Source: Nocardia terrae (GTDB taxonomy: Bacteria; Actinomycetota; Actinomycetes; Mycobacteriales; Mycobacteriaceae). Taken from it: a DNA stretch of 64,000 bases. The stretch spans positions 787,697-851,696 of the forward strand of contig NZ_WRPP01000004.1 in the NCBI RefSeq assembly GCF_009760405.1, given 5' to 3'. The notes under the pieces were generated by a model. It saw nothing but the letters and a program-made list of their open reading frames with translations. It made no database searches and had not been told where the DNA came from. The position numbers and the translations under genes were made by a program. Below, piece by piece: positions 52,699 through 63,390 of this stretch. Position 1 is the stretch's first letter, and the number at the start of each line of letters is the position of its first letter.

Positions 52699-53781
52699 AT
52701 GAGCGAGCAGCATCGAATCGTGGTTCTGGGCGCGGGCTACGCGGGACTGGCCGCGGCGCAGCAGGCCCGCAAGGCCAAGGGTGTGCGGGTCACCGTCATC
52801 GACCTGCACACCGAATTTGTCGACCGGGTGCGGCTGCACCAGGTCGCCGCCGGGCAGGACGTGGCCCGCTGGGAACTGCGGAAAGAACTGGCGGCCAAGG
52901 GAATCGAGTTCGTCAACGGCCGCGCCGAACGCATCGACACCGCCGCCCGGCGGGTCGAACTGGCCAGCGGCGAGGCCGTCGAATACGACTCGCTGATCTA
53001 CGCCCTCGGCAGCCGCGCGAACCTCTCGATGGTCCCCGGCGCCGCCGAATTCGCCCACACGATCGCGACTTCCGAAGACGTGCGCAGGATTCCGGCGCTC
53101 ACCGGCCGGGTGGCCGTGGTGGGCGGCGGCGCGACCGGTCTCGAAGCCGCCACGGAACTGGCCGAAAGCCGCCCCGACCTCGAGGTCGTGCTGGTCAACT
53201 CGGACGAGCCGGGCAGCTGGCTGATCCCCAAGGCCGTCGCGCACATTCGTACCGTACTGGACCGCCTCGGCGTGCAGGTGCGCGTCGCCAAGGTGGCGGC
53301 GGTGACCGCGCCCGGACTCGAGCTGGTCGACGGTGACCGTATCGACGCCGACACCGTGCTCTGGACAACGGGTTTCACGGTGCCGGACGTGGCGGCCCGT
53401 TCGGGTCTGCCGGTGGACGCGCGCGATCGCGTCCTGGTCGACGACACCCTGGCGGTGCGTGGCGTGCCGGACGTGTACGCGGTCGGTGACGCGGCCGTCA
53501 TGCTCGGGTACAACGACCGCGAGGCGCGAATGTCCTGCCAGGCCGCCCAGCCCGCGGGCAAGTACATCGGCGGTGCCGTGGCCGCGCGCGTGCACGGCAA
53601 GCAGCCCGCCCCCTACAAGGTCCGCTTCCTGCTGACCTGCATGAGCCTGGGTCGCCGCGATGGACTGGTCCAGTTCATGAAGGCCGATGATTCCAATGGC
53701 AGCACGGTGCTGACCGGCCGCACGGCGGCCTTCATCAAGGAGCAGATCGTGAGCGCCGTGGGGCGGGCCGCGAAGCCTTGA
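52699..53781 (+). CDS. FAD-dependent NAD(P)H oxidoreductase (NDH-2/ferredoxin reductase-like)
   Basis: 360 residues from the ATG with AAAAGGA 10 bases upstream. FAD-binding GAGYAG at ~11, NAD-binding GGGATGLEAATELAE at ~142, and DVYAVGDAAV near 262 are standard for two-dinucleotide-binding oxidoreductases of the type II NADH dehydrogenase group. Shorter than Ndh and without a membrane tail, so probably soluble. ECF41 sigma genes are usually beside an oxidoreductase, decarboxylase or epimerase gene that they control; this fits. Electron acceptor unknown. Confidence 0.88.
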   Translation: MSEQHRIVVLGAGYAGLAAAQQARKAKGVRVTVIDLHTEFVDRVRLHQVAAGQDVARWELRKELAAKGIEFVNGRAERIDTAARRVELASGEAVEYDSLIYALGSRANLSMVPGAAEFAHTIATSEDVRRIPALTGRVAVVGGGATGLEAATELAESRPDLEVVLVNSDEPGSWLIPKAVAHIRTVLDRLGVQVRVAKVAAVTAPGLELVDGDRIDADTVLWTTGFTVPDVAARSGLPVDARDRVLVDDTLAVRGVPDVYAVGDAAVMLGYNDREARMSCQAAQPAGKYIGGAVAARVHGKQPAPYKVRFLLTCMSLGRRDGLVQFMKADDSNGSTVLTGRTAAFIKEQIVSAVGRAAKP

Positions 53782-53800
53782 TCCGTCCGATCCGACAATC

Positions 53801-53817
53801 GTCAACTAATGGTTGAC
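53801..53817. promoter_or_regulatory. Operator 1 of the ClpN/HTH gene
   Basis: GTCAAC-N5-GTTGAC, perfect. Its right half contains TTGACC (53813-53818), the likely -35 of the promoter. Confidence 0.7.
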
Positions 53818-53829
53818 CGCAGCGATGCG

Positions 53830-53846
53830 GTCAACCTAGAGTTGAC
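53830..53846. promoter_or_regulatory. Operator 2 and -10 of the ClpN/HTH gene
   Basis: A second perfect GTCAAC-N5-GTTGAC, 29 bp from the first. Its centre holds TAGAGT (53837-53842), 18 bases from the -35, and the ATG comes 2 bases after it, so the transcript is likely leaderless. Confidence 0.7.
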
Positions 53847-53848
53847 GC

Positions 53849-54604
53849 ATGACAAACCCCATCCGCCTCGACGACCTGATCGACGGCATCAAGAAGGCCC
53901 GCCCCGGCGACGTGCTCGAACAGCTCTCCGACGCCGTGGTGCTCGGCAACCACATCGGTGAGGTGGCCGACCACCTGATCGGCCACTTCGTCGACCAGGC
54001 CCGCCGCTCCGGAGCGTCCTGGACCGATATCGGCCAGAGCATGGGCGTCACCAAACAGGCCGCGCAGAAGCGTTTCGTGCCCAAGACCCCGGTCGACGCC
54101 GGCCAGGCGGGCGTCCTCGATCCCAGCGCCGGTTTCGCCCGCTTCACCCCGCGTGCCCGGCACGTCGTGATGGCGGCGCAGGAGGAAGCGCGCGCCGTCG
54201 GAAATCTCGAAACCCGGCCCGAACACCTGATCCTCGGGCTGCTCGCCGAGCCGAAGTCCCTCGCGGTGAAGGTCATCGAGGCCAAGGGCATCTCCGCCGA
54301 CGCCCTCCGGCGCGTGGCCACCGCGGCACTCCCGGCCGCCACGGGCGATCCGGTTCCCGCGCTCATCCCGTTCGACGCTCAGGCCCGCAAGGCGCTCGAA
54401 CTGACCTTCCGCGAGGCATTGCGCCTGGGCCACAACTACATCGGCACCGAGCACATGCTGCTGGCCCTGCTGGACCTCGAGAACGGCACCGGCGTGCTGT
54501 CCGGCCTGGGTCTCGAGAAGGAACCGGTCTCGGCGGAGATCGCGGCCCTGCTGGGTTCGCTGCCGATCCCCGGCCTGACCGCCCCGGCCGCGGACGCGCA
54601 GTAG
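53849..54604 (+). CDS. HTH / Clp N-terminal domain protein
   Basis: 251 residues. Residues ~45-75 contain a helix-turn-helix (SWTDIGQSMGVTKQAAQKRF). Residues ~95-240 hold two Clp-N repeats (FTPRARHVVMAAQEEARAVG and LGHNYIGTEHMLLALLDLENG) like the substrate/adaptor-binding domain of ClpC, but no ATPase follows. It may bind DNA and be governed by Clp substrates or adaptors. The twin palindromes overlapping its promoter strongly suggest it represses itself. Family members are common in actinobacteria, but no function is established to my knowledge. Confidence 0.85.
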   Translation: MTNPIRLDDLIDGIKKARPGDVLEQLSDAVVLGNHIGEVADHLIGHFVDQARRSGASWTDIGQSMGVTKQAAQKRFVPKTPVDAGQAGVLDPSAGFARFTPRARHVVMAAQEEARAVGNLETRPEHLILGLLAEPKSLAVKVIEAKGISADALRRVATAALPAATGDPVPALIPFDAQARKALELTFREALRLGHNYIGTEHMLLALLDLENGTGVLSGLGLEKEPVSAEIAALLGSLPIPGLTAPAADAQ

Positions 54605-54711
54605 TCGGCGTGTCGCTGCACCATGCTGTCGACCTGGTGTTGTAAGGCTTGCGACCGCTCCCGTGCCACCGGGTCCCATGGTGTGCATGATGCGCCAGAT
54701 ACGATTGTGGA

Positions 54712-55014
54712 ATGGCGGGCGACGAGGGTTCCGACCTAGTTGCGGGGGAAAAGCGCGCCGATCTGCTGCGCGCGCTCAGTTATGTCTCCACCGAGGACAC
54801 CCCGGACGGCGGTTACATCGTGAACGGAGACCTCCCACCCGAGGTCGCACCCCCGTTCATCCGGGCCATCATGCGCATCGAAGCCGAACTCCTCCTGCAG
54901 GATGCCGAACTCGTCACCATCGAGCACGGCGAACCCCGCACCCCGGAGGAGCGCCGCACCGACGCCCTGATCGCCCTGCTGCTCCGCGTGGACGACCGCA
55001 GTCACTTCTCGTAG
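54712..55014 (+). CDS. Hypothetical protein, 100 aa
   Basis: Begins MAGDEGSDLVAGEKRADLL, acidic (many Glu/Asp), with IRAIMRIEAELLLQDAELV as a long helix. TACGAT six bases before the ATG suggests a leaderless transcript. No family recognised. It lies between the ClpN protein and groEL2; the ~110 bases to the first CIRCE element contain no gene. Confidence 0.72.
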   Translation: MAGDEGSDLVAGEKRADLLRALSYVSTEDTPDGGYIVNGDLPPEVAPPFIRAIMRIEAELLLQDAELVTIEHGEPRTPEERRTDALIALLLRVDDRSHFS

Positions 55015-55124
55015 TCCTCGGAGACATCGGCCGCCGAGACGACTCGTGCGGCCATCCTTGGTTTTCGCTGCTTCGGGGGTCCGGGGCGGAGCCTCGTTTT
55101 CCGTTTTCGGGCAACGCCCCAACC

Positions 55125-55150
55125 TTGCACTCACCCGGGGCGAGTGCTAG
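55125..55150 (+). promoter_or_regulatory. CIRCE element 1 (HrcA operator)
   Basis: TTGCACTC-N9-GAGTGCTAG, matching the HrcA consensus TTAGCACTC-N9-GAGTGCTAA with few changes. Confidence 0.9.
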
Positions 55151-55158
55151 AAAGGGGT

Positions 55159-55185
55159 TTGGCACTCCGTACCCGTGAGTGCTAG
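55159..55185 (+). promoter_or_regulatory. CIRCE element 2 (HrcA operator)
   Basis: TTGGCACTC-N9-GAGTGCTAG, a better match to consensus than copy 1. Tandem CIRCE sites are usual before actinobacterial groEL2 and give heat-shock control by HrcA. Confidence 0.93.
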
Positions 55186-55279
55186 GTCGGAACGGTGAGG
55201 CCGGTACCTCCGGTCGTCCGTCGCGGGCACCGAAGCTGACCAGATCATGCCCATCCCTGATCTGGAGGATCTCAACGCA

Positions 55280-56902
<1,623 letters not shown>

Positions 56903-56930
56903 TCCGCGCCACCGGCAACGGAATCGAGTC

Positions 56931-56968
56931 AACCGGGCCCGGTCACCGCGAGGTGACCGGGCCCGGTT
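56931..56968 (+). terminator. Terminator of groEL2
   Basis: Perfect 17-bp inverted repeat (arms 56931-56947 and 56952-56968) with a 4-base loop and a short T run, 28 bases after the stop. Confidence 0.88.
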
Positions 56969-57098
56969 TCGTTGTAGGATTGGGCGTTGGATCTAGTGAT
57001 CTACGGTTTCTACACCCGCAGCTCAGCTGTGCATTACACGTGACAGGCTCTCCGTGCCCTGAAATGATGGTCTGAAACGACTTGCGGAGGGTGGATCA

Positions 57099-58847
57099 AT
57101 GAGTGCGGGACTGGGTACCCGACCGAACGCGACCACATACGACATCGAGCGCCTGGTCGGTATGGTGTGGGAGGGGCGGATTCGTGTTCCCCACTTTCAA
57201 CGTGAATTACGCTGGGGGCGTAAAGACGTCATCTATTTGTTCGACAGTATTGTCAAAGGCTATCCGATTGGCAGCTTACTGTTGTGGGTACGGCCGGCGC
57301 CGGCCGAGCGCCTTCACCTGGGCGCGTTAGACATTGATGCGCCGAGCTACGACCAATCTCTATGGGTAGTGGACGGTCAGCAGCGTGTTATGAGCTTGGC
57401 CAATGCGCTAAGCGAGGACGGAGCCCAGGATCCAAGGTTCGCGCTTTCCTACGATCTTCGTGAAGAGGATTTTGTAGCGAGCCCCACCGTCGCCGAGCCG
57501 CACATAGTGCCATTGCCGACGCTGTTCGACCTGCGGAAGCTGTTGACCTGGTTCGCCAAATATCCAAATCTTGGTGAACTACAAGACCGCGCGTTCAATC
57601 TGACAACGGTGCTTCGGCAGTATCCGGTACCGGCTTATCAGGTCGAGCAGGGGGAAACAGAAGTTCTTCAGGTCATTTTCGACAGGATGAACAACTACGG
57701 CAAGCGGCTGAGCAGGGCTGAGATCTTCTCGGCACTTAACGCGGGCCCCGAGGGCGTCCGAAGTTTGACATTGAGCGATCTTGCCGATCATATAAGCAAT
57801 GACCTGGCTTTCGGTCAGATCGACGATGATACTGTACTGTACGCGGTTCTTGCTCGTCGGGGCGCCGATGTTCAGCGAGATATTCATCTCGAATTTGGTG
57901 ACGATCGGCGGCGTGGGCAAAGTGAATTCCCGGGTGAGGACCGTGACGGTGCTTACCGTGCAGGGGAGGAGGCGTTGATCCGTGCAGTGCGCTTCCTGCA
58001 GACTGATGCTTGTGTGCCGCACTTCACGCTCCTGCCCTATCGATATCTATTGGTCGTTCTTGCTAGGTTCTTTGCACATTTCCCGGACCCTGATCCGGCA
58101 AACCGTCGTTTGCTTCGGCGCTGGTTTTGGCGTGCTGCGCTGGTAGGGCCTGCAGTCTTCCGCGGCAGCACTACCGGCGCAGTGCGTACGTTGTGTGGGA
58201 AAATCCGTGCTGGCGACATTACTGGGTCCGTGCAAGACTTGCTTGCCGCCGTGGATCCACCTGCGGCGGTATTGCCAGATTTGCGTCGATTCAGGACAAA
58301 TGAAGCCTATACAAAGATCGCACTATGTTCGTGGTGGGAGCTTTCTCCGCGGGATCCCACAACGGGCGCGGTGACCGAAATAGAGGATCTTGGCGAGCAG
58401 CTTGCCGATCGCACTACGTGTGCCGATGCGGTTCGATATATTGTTCCGAGCCGGCGAGTGGAGGCGGGGCAGCGATTGTGGGCGGCTAACCGAGTTTTAA
58501 TGCCGGTTATGCAGCATGAGGCAGGCAGAGATGTCATTGATATTTTCGTGAACCCACCTATCGCCCTGGTTGGCGTGCTTAACAATGACGAAGGCGATCA
58601 GCAATGGCAGTCAGTACTGGCATCGCATCTAATGTCGTCGGATATGGTCGGATTGCTTCGGTCTGGGCGCGATTCAGAATTCTTGAATAGGCGACAGGAA
58701 GCTGTAATTGCGCATCTCGACTCTTTTCTTCGACGCAAGGCCGAATGGGGATTCGAAGACACTCCTCCAATGTCCGAGTTGCTGATCGAAGACCTGTCGG
58801 ATGAGGAGAGGCCCCTGACGGATGAGGAGTCATATGGCCCTGCCTGA
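57099..58847 (+). CDS. DUF262 (GmrSD-type N-domain) protein
   Basis: 582 residues. The DUF262 domain has PHFQRELRW (31-39), a Tyr/Leu-rich YLFDSIVKGYPIGSLLLW and the DGQQR nucleotide-site motif (92-96). GmrSD and related DUF262 proteins are NTP-dependent nucleases that attack modified phage DNA. The C-terminal region (from ~430, with LASHLMSSD near 509 and FLNRRQEAVIAHLDSFLRRKAEW) resembles the place of the DUF1524 HNH domain, but I see no HxxP catalytic core. AT-richer codons than neighbours point to transfer. The stop overlaps the HipA-like start by 14 bases. Confidence 0.85.
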   Translation: MSAGLGTRPNATTYDIERLVGMVWEGRIRVPHFQRELRWGRKDVIYLFDSIVKGYPIGSLLLWVRPAPAERLHLGALDIDAPSYDQSLWVVDGQQRVMSLANALSEDGAQDPRFALSYDLREEDFVASPTVAEPHIVPLPTLFDLRKLLTWFAKYPNLGELQDRAFNLTTVLRQYPVPAYQVEQGETEVLQVIFDRMNNYGKRLSRAEIFSALNAGPEGVRSLTLSDLADHISNDLAFGQIDDDTVLYAVLARRGADVQRDIHLEFGDDRRRGQSEFPGEDRDGAYRAGEEALIRAVRFLQTDACVPHFTLLPYRYLLVVLARFFAHFPDPDPANRRLLRRWFWRAALVGPAVFRGSTTGAVRTLCGKIRAGDITGSVQDLLAAVDPPAAVLPDLRRFRTNEAYTKIALCSWWELSPRDPTTGAVTEIEDLGEQLADRTTCADAVRYIVPSRRVEAGQRLWAANRVLMPVMQHEAGRDVIDIFVNPPIALVGVLNNDEGDQQWQSVLASHLMSSDMVGLLRSGRDSEFLNRRQEAVIAHLDSFLRRKAEWGFEDTPPMSELLIEDLSDEERPLTDEESYGPA

Positions 58848-60072
58848 GCGATCATATGCGGTTCTCATGGGTATTGAGCGGGTCGGGACACTGCTACAGC
58901 GGGGCGATTTCACTCGGTTTGTCTTCTCCGAGGAATATCTTCGTAATCCGGTACGTCCCGTTCTTGGGTTGACCTTCGAGCAGAGTCTGACTGCACGTCA
59001 GTCAGCTAGCTTGCGGCTGCCGCCATGGTTTTCGAACCTTTTGCCCGAAGGAGTCCTACGGGATTGGATCGCAACGGCGCGCGGCGTGTCAGCCGCTCGC
59101 GAGATGGAACTGCTTGCTCAGGTTGGACACGATCTTCCGGGTGCAGTCCGCGTGATGCCGTGTCCCGAGGACGAGACGTGGGAGGAGTCCGAGTCATGGG
59201 ATTTGCCTTCGCGTGAATCGGGCTCGGATCCTGACTATCCGGAATTGCGGTTCTCTCTTGCGGGTGTCGCAATGAAATTCTCCATGCTTGCGCAGGGTGA
59301 CCGACTAACCTTGCCTGCTTATGGCCAAGGAGGTGATTGGATCGTCAAGCTGCCCGACCGGTCGCATTCCAACGTCCCGCTGAACGAGTATACGATGATG
59401 CGTCTAGCCGATGCCGTGGGTATTGATGTGCCAGAGGTGCGCCTATACCAACGAGACGAGCTTGAAACTCTGCCGCCGCATGTGTGGCCGAATACCGAGA
59501 CGGTGGCGTACGCCGTGAAACGATTCGATCGAACTCAGGACAGGTCGTCGATTCATATCGAGGATCTTGCGCAGGTCAGAGATGTGTATCCAAGTGAGAA
59601 GTATGCGGGAAACTATGAGACGGTGGCCTCACTGATTTATCGGCGCCGTGATGTAATGGGATTGCGTGAATTCGCTCGCCGCCTGGCGTTCAATATCTTA
59701 GTATCTAATGGCGACGCTCATCTGAAGAATTGGTCTTTGATCTACCGGAATCCGGGCTTGCCTACGCTCGCCCCTGCCTATGACTTGGTCTCAACCCGCC
59801 CTTACATGGGCGAAGGAGAGACACTGGCGATGAAACTCGCTGGTTCGCGGCGGTTCGATCGGGTCACGGCCTACACCTTCGAGCGTTTGGAGCGACGGTT
59901 GAGTGCCTCGGATGCGGCACTTGGCGCTGTTGTAAGCGAACTTGTCGAGAAAGTCCATACGGCGTGGCCGCAGTTTGCGGATGAGTTGGCAATCGCACCG
60001 CATATTCGACGGTCGGTCGCCGAGAGCATCGAGGTCCACGGTCGAACCATCTTGTCATCGCGCAGAGATTGA
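58834..60072 (+). CDS. HipA-like Ser/Thr kinase
   Basis: 412 residues. N-subdomain with the HipA pattern SLAGVAMKFSM (141-151), ATP-Lys in WIVKLP (K172), catalytic loop NGDAHLKN (D294) and metal Asp in APAYDLVST (D317), so the kinase looks active. E. coli HipA phosphorylates glutamyl-tRNA synthetase and is silenced by HipB; no HipB-like HTH gene lies on either side. Instead it shares an operon with the DUF262 gene, whose 3' end it overlaps, with GAGGAG 6 bases before its ATG. Codons are as AT-rich as its partner. Target unknown. Confidence 0.88.
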   Translation: MALPERSYAVLMGIERVGTLLQRGDFTRFVFSEEYLRNPVRPVLGLTFEQSLTARQSASLRLPPWFSNLLPEGVLRDWIATARGVSAAREMELLAQVGHDLPGAVRVMPCPEDETWEESESWDLPSRESGSDPDYPELRFSLAGVAMKFSMLAQGDRLTLPAYGQGGDWIVKLPDRSHSNVPLNEYTMMRLADAVGIDVPEVRLYQRDELETLPPHVWPNTETVAYAVKRFDRTQDRSSIHIEDLAQVRDVYPSEKYAGNYETVASLIYRRRDVMGLREFARRLAFNILVSNGDAHLKNWSLIYRNPGLPTLAPAYDLVSTRPYMGEGETLAMKLAGSRRFDRVTAYTFERLERRLSASDAALGAVVSELVEKVHTAWPQFADELAIAPHIRRSVAESIEVHGRTILSSRRD

Positions 60073-60476
60073 TCCAGCGTCAAGAATTTCCCAACGCCCG
60101 CTCGTCATTTCAGGATGTCTGCAGGCGTCTGATACCCCTCGCATTGACGAGCCAAATGTCGTGCAGGGCGAACTCACCGTTGGTATGGAGGCTCTGAGTT
60201 CCTGCTTTCGCCAGAAGCCTCGTCGAACCTTGCGGTGTCTACAGTAGGCCCTCGGTTACGGCGAGACGGTGGCCGTAACGATTGCGCTGCATGTGAGGCC
60301 ACCTTCATGGTGGTAGCCGGTATTCGGACCTCGGCTGTTGAGCGGACTTATGGAAGCACGGCCGCCGAGACAACGCAGCTGTCCTGGCCGGAGACTGCTT
60401 AGCTCTGGGCCGCCGAGATCCGTCTGGCTCGGCCGGAGGATACGTGCCCCGCAGACTTCCCGTTGGCTGACCTTGT
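60073..60476. other. 404-bp gap without a supportable gene at the right side of the insert
   Basis: Composition is mixed and frames here are short with no ribosome sites or familiar products. An 8-bp inverted repeat (GTTACGGC / GCCGTAAC, ~60255-60278) could be a terminator for the HipA-like gene. GCCGCCGAGA recurs at ~60362 and ~60411. It is probably the scar between the insert and old chromosome. Confidence 0.5.
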
Positions 60477-61349
60477 TCACATTCCTCTGGTGAAGCGGGC
60501 GTTGCGGATGGAGTCGGCGCGCTCGGGGAGGGTGGCGTCGACGAAGGCGGCGACGCGGCCCATGACGGGGGCCAGACGACGCGGGCGGTCGATGATGGCG
60601 TCGCAGATGATTCGGCCGCCTTCCTCGGGGGTGAGGGCGTTGGCGGTGGCCTGCTGGTAGACGGGGTTGGCGGTGATCATGTCGGTGCGGACCAGGGGGA
60701 GATAGATCGAGGTGAATCTGAGGTTCTCGGTGTGGGTTTCGGCTTGGAGATTGGTGGCCAGCGAGTCGAGCGCGGCCTTGGACGCCACGTAGGCGGCGTA
60801 GCCGGGGCCGCCGTAGAGGTTGGCCAGGGACAGGATGTTGATGATCTGGCCGTCGCCGCTCGCGCGCATGGCGGGGGCGAAAGCCAGGATGAGGCGGACC
60901 GCGGCGAAGTAGTTGAGGCGCATGGTGCGCTCGAAGTCGTGGAAGCGGTCGTAGGACTCGTCGAGGCGGCGGCGGATGGAGCGGCCCGCGTTGTTGACCA
61001 GAATGTCGACGCGGCCGTGGTCGGCCAGCGCCTTGGCGGTCATGGCGTCGAGGGCGTCGAAATCGTTGAGGTCGCAGGGGTATCCGAAGGCGCGACCGCC
61101 GCGGGCCTCGATCTCGGCTACGGCGCTGTCGAGTTCGTCGGCGCGGCGGGCGACCAGCAGGACCGTCGCCCCGGCCGCCCCGAGTGCGATGGCGGCGGAC
61201 CGGCCGATTCCCGAGGAGGCTCCGGTGATCAACACGGTGCGCCCGGCGACGGCCTCGGCGAGGGTGCGGTGCCGGCGCAGCCGGGACAGGCTCACCTGGG
61301 TGTCCAGGCCGTGTCTGATTTTGTAAAGCAAACCGCTTAAATCCTGCAT
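60477..61349 (-). CDS. Short-chain dehydrogenase/reductase
   Basis: 290 residues. Classical SDR with GASSGIG (NADP loop ~44), NNAG (~118), the Ser region INILSLANLYGG and YAAYVASK with catalytic Tyr/Lys (~183). An N-terminal ~35-residue extension and a basic C-terminus resemble mycobacterial membrane-linked SDRs that reduce lipid ketones. The ATG is at 61349. Monocistronic and convergent with the insert; substrate unknown. Confidence 0.9.
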   Translation of the reverse strand: MQDLSGLLYKIRHGLDTQVSLSRLRRHRTLAEAVAGRTVLITGASSGIGRSAAIALGAAGATVLLVARRADELDSAVAEIEARGGRAFGYPCDLNDFDALDAMTAKALADHGRVDILVNNAGRSIRRRLDESYDRFHDFERTMRLNYFAAVRLILAFAPAMRASGDGQIINILSLANLYGGPGYAAYVASKAALDSLATNLQAETHTENLRFTSIYLPLVRTDMITANPVYQQATANALTPEEGGRIICDAIIDRPRRLAPVMGRVAAFVDATLPERADSIRNARFTRGM

Positions 61350-61391
61350 GGTCAGGGATGCTAAGTGCCGCAGGGTGATTCGGGGCGGTGT

Positions 61392-63224
61392 TCAGCGACG
61401 TGCGCAGTTATAAGCCTGAATCGCGTTGCCGTCACCCCTGCCCGGGAGCACACGGCAGTGCTGCCGGATCCAGATCAGCCGATCGTCCTGAGCGGGGGTG
61501 ATCAGGGCCAGCCCGACCTCGCCGGACTCGATCATGCGGGCGACCTCGTTGGTGCTTGGGGCGGGTGACTCCCCGGTGAAGCCGCCGATGGTGGGGACCT
61601 GCGTTCCGCTGACCAGGATGAACGGCGAACCCAATGCGGTGGTGAAGGTCAGCAGCGGATAGCGCGGACGGACCGGCTGTTTCGCCAATTGACCGTAGAG
61701 TTCGCGGGCGCTGGTGATCGCGGAAGCCATGTATCCCTGCGTGACCTGACGGGCCCGCGTCGATTCGTACGGGGTGTCGAGCGGGCCGTACCCGTCGACG
61801 ACCACCGACGCCGCGGCCGCGGTCGGCGCGGCGAGCGCCGCGACCAGTAGCAGAGCGGTCGCGAGCGATTCGCGAACACGAAGCGCGGCCCCGATGAGCA
61901 CCACCGCCGCGACCACGATGCCGGTTCGCACCCAGCTCGGCGCGGCGGCCGACAGCCACCAGCCGTAGGCGACGGTCGCGGCCACGGCGCCGATGCCCAG
62001 CAACCGGACCCGCCGGTCGGTGGATTCGCGGAAAGCGTTGGCCCCCATGCCGATCAGGGCCGCGACCGCCGGTGTCAGGACGGCCAGGTAGTACGGGTTC
62101 ACGGTGCCGATGGCGAGGAACACCGCGAGGTGGATCATCAGCCACCCGCCCCACAGCAGCAAAGCGGCGGTATCCCGGTCGGTGCGCGGCCGCCGCCGAG
62201 CGGCCCAGGCCAGGGCGGTCAGGCAAACCAGTGCGAGCGGAATCAGCCACCCGGCCTCCCGTCCGCCGCCACCGCCGAAAAGATGGTCGAAGCGATTGTC
62301 CGGGCCCAGTACCAGCTCCGCGCGGAACCCGGTCTGGTTGCCGCCGGAGGTGAAGTTCGCGGCCCCGACACCGAATCCGTCATTGGTGCGACTGGCCGCG
62401 TTGTAGACGAAGACCTGCTCGAACAGCGAGTTGTGGTGACTGCCGTCGACGTAGGGCCGGTGCGCGGCGGGCAGCAGGCCGACCAGCGTCATCCAGCTCA
62501 CCGACACCGCCAGCGCGAGCGCACCGAACCAGGCGAGCCCCGTGATCCGTTGCCGCAGTCCGGTTTTCGGCGCGGCGATGAGAACGGCCGCCATGATGGC
62601 CGGGGCGACGAGCCACGCCTGCACCATCTTGGCCTGAAAAGCGAGGCCGATGCACAGCCCGCAGTACAGCAGATTCCGCGTCCGCCCCGAGACGATCGCG
62701 GCCGCGGCCTGGTCCGCGGCCAGCACCAGGAACAGGATCAGCAGCGTGTCGGAGATATTGCCGCGGTTCAGCGCGACCGTCGCGGGTGCCAGCGCCGCGA
62801 CGACGGCGGCGATGAGGGCCGTGTAGGTGCCGGACAGCCGCCGCACCGCGCGATAAAGAACGAGAACGGTCAGTACGCCCTCGATGACCTGCGGCAGCAG
62901 ATACGCCCACAGGTGCGGCCCGAAGATCCGCACGGACAGCGCCTGCACCCAGATGGCGCCGGGCAGCTTGTCGATGCTGATCGTCGCGGCCGGATCGAAG
63001 GCCGCGAAGAAGAAGTTGTGCCAGCTCATGCTCATCGACCGCGCCGCGGCCGAGTAGTACAGATGCGGCGTCTGCGCCCCGATGCCCCAGGCGTAGAGGA
63101 CGGCCGCCACGGCCGCGACGGCGATCAGTGCGGGCCGGGCCCAGCGCGGTTGGTCTTCCGATCCCCGCAGCCATCGTGACCAGTCGGTTCCGGACCGTAC
63201 GGGTAGTGCGAGTGCCCCTGTCAC
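61392..63224 (-). CDS. Glycosyltransferase family 39 membrane protein, second copy
   Basis: 610 residues from GTG 63224; the frame is open for 500 bases more, but that part lacks membrane or family features. ~12 helices; first loop YYSAAARSMSMSWHNFFFA then DKLPGAIW matches the GT39 copy at 5075. The C-terminal domain has VPTIGGFTGESPAPSTNEVA, the counterpart of GGFNGSDPSPT there. It lacks the Gly/Met-rich insert. Likely transfers a polyprenyl-phosphate sugar in the envelope. The stop is 42 bases upstream of the SDR start, so a two-gene operon is possible. Confidence 0.87.
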   Translation of the reverse strand: MTGALALPVRSGTDWSRWLRGSEDQPRWARPALIAVAAVAAVLYAWGIGAQTPHLYYSAAARSMSMSWHNFFFAAFDPAATISIDKLPGAIWVQALSVRIFGPHLWAYLLPQVIEGVLTVLVLYRAVRRLSGTYTALIAAVVAALAPATVALNRGNISDTLLILFLVLAADQAAAAIVSGRTRNLLYCGLCIGLAFQAKMVQAWLVAPAIMAAVLIAAPKTGLRQRITGLAWFGALALAVSVSWMTLVGLLPAAHRPYVDGSHHNSLFEQVFVYNAASRTNDGFGVGAANFTSGGNQTGFRAELVLGPDNRFDHLFGGGGGREAGWLIPLALVCLTALAWAARRRPRTDRDTAALLLWGGWLMIHLAVFLAIGTVNPYYLAVLTPAVAALIGMGANAFRESTDRRVRLLGIGAVAATVAYGWWLSAAAPSWVRTGIVVAAVVLIGAALRVRESLATALLLVAALAAPTAAAASVVVDGYGPLDTPYESTRARQVTQGYMASAITSARELYGQLAKQPVRPRYPLLTFTTALGSPFILVSGTQVPTIGGFTGESPAPSTNEVARMIESGEVGLALITPAQDDRLIWIRQHCRVLPGRGDGNAIQAYNCARR

Positions 63225-63390
63225 AAGCCCAATCTCGGCCTGCGCCGGGAACAAGTCAAAGCAATTCCACCCGTAGGGGGATCTGGCCCAGTGGAAATCG
63301 GCCCGGAGGTGTACATGCCCGCCGCTGGGTGGATACCCGTGGGCCGACCCATCTCCGCCGTTCGGCCGCGCGCCGGATGCTGATCGCCGG

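Noticed and set aside
57000..57098. HipB-like antitoxin gene or tRNA attachment site before the DUF262 gene
   Set aside because: No HTH-coding frame and no cloverleaf or duplicated tRNA end is visible in this stretch.
59942..60247. 101-aa plus-strand ORF overlapping the HipA-like 3' end
   Set aside because: Out of frame with the kinase; looks like a chance frame and lacks a start site.
60256..60480. 74-aa minus-strand ORF in the gap after the HipA-like gene
   Set aside because: No ribosome site, no codon bias and no recognisable sequence.
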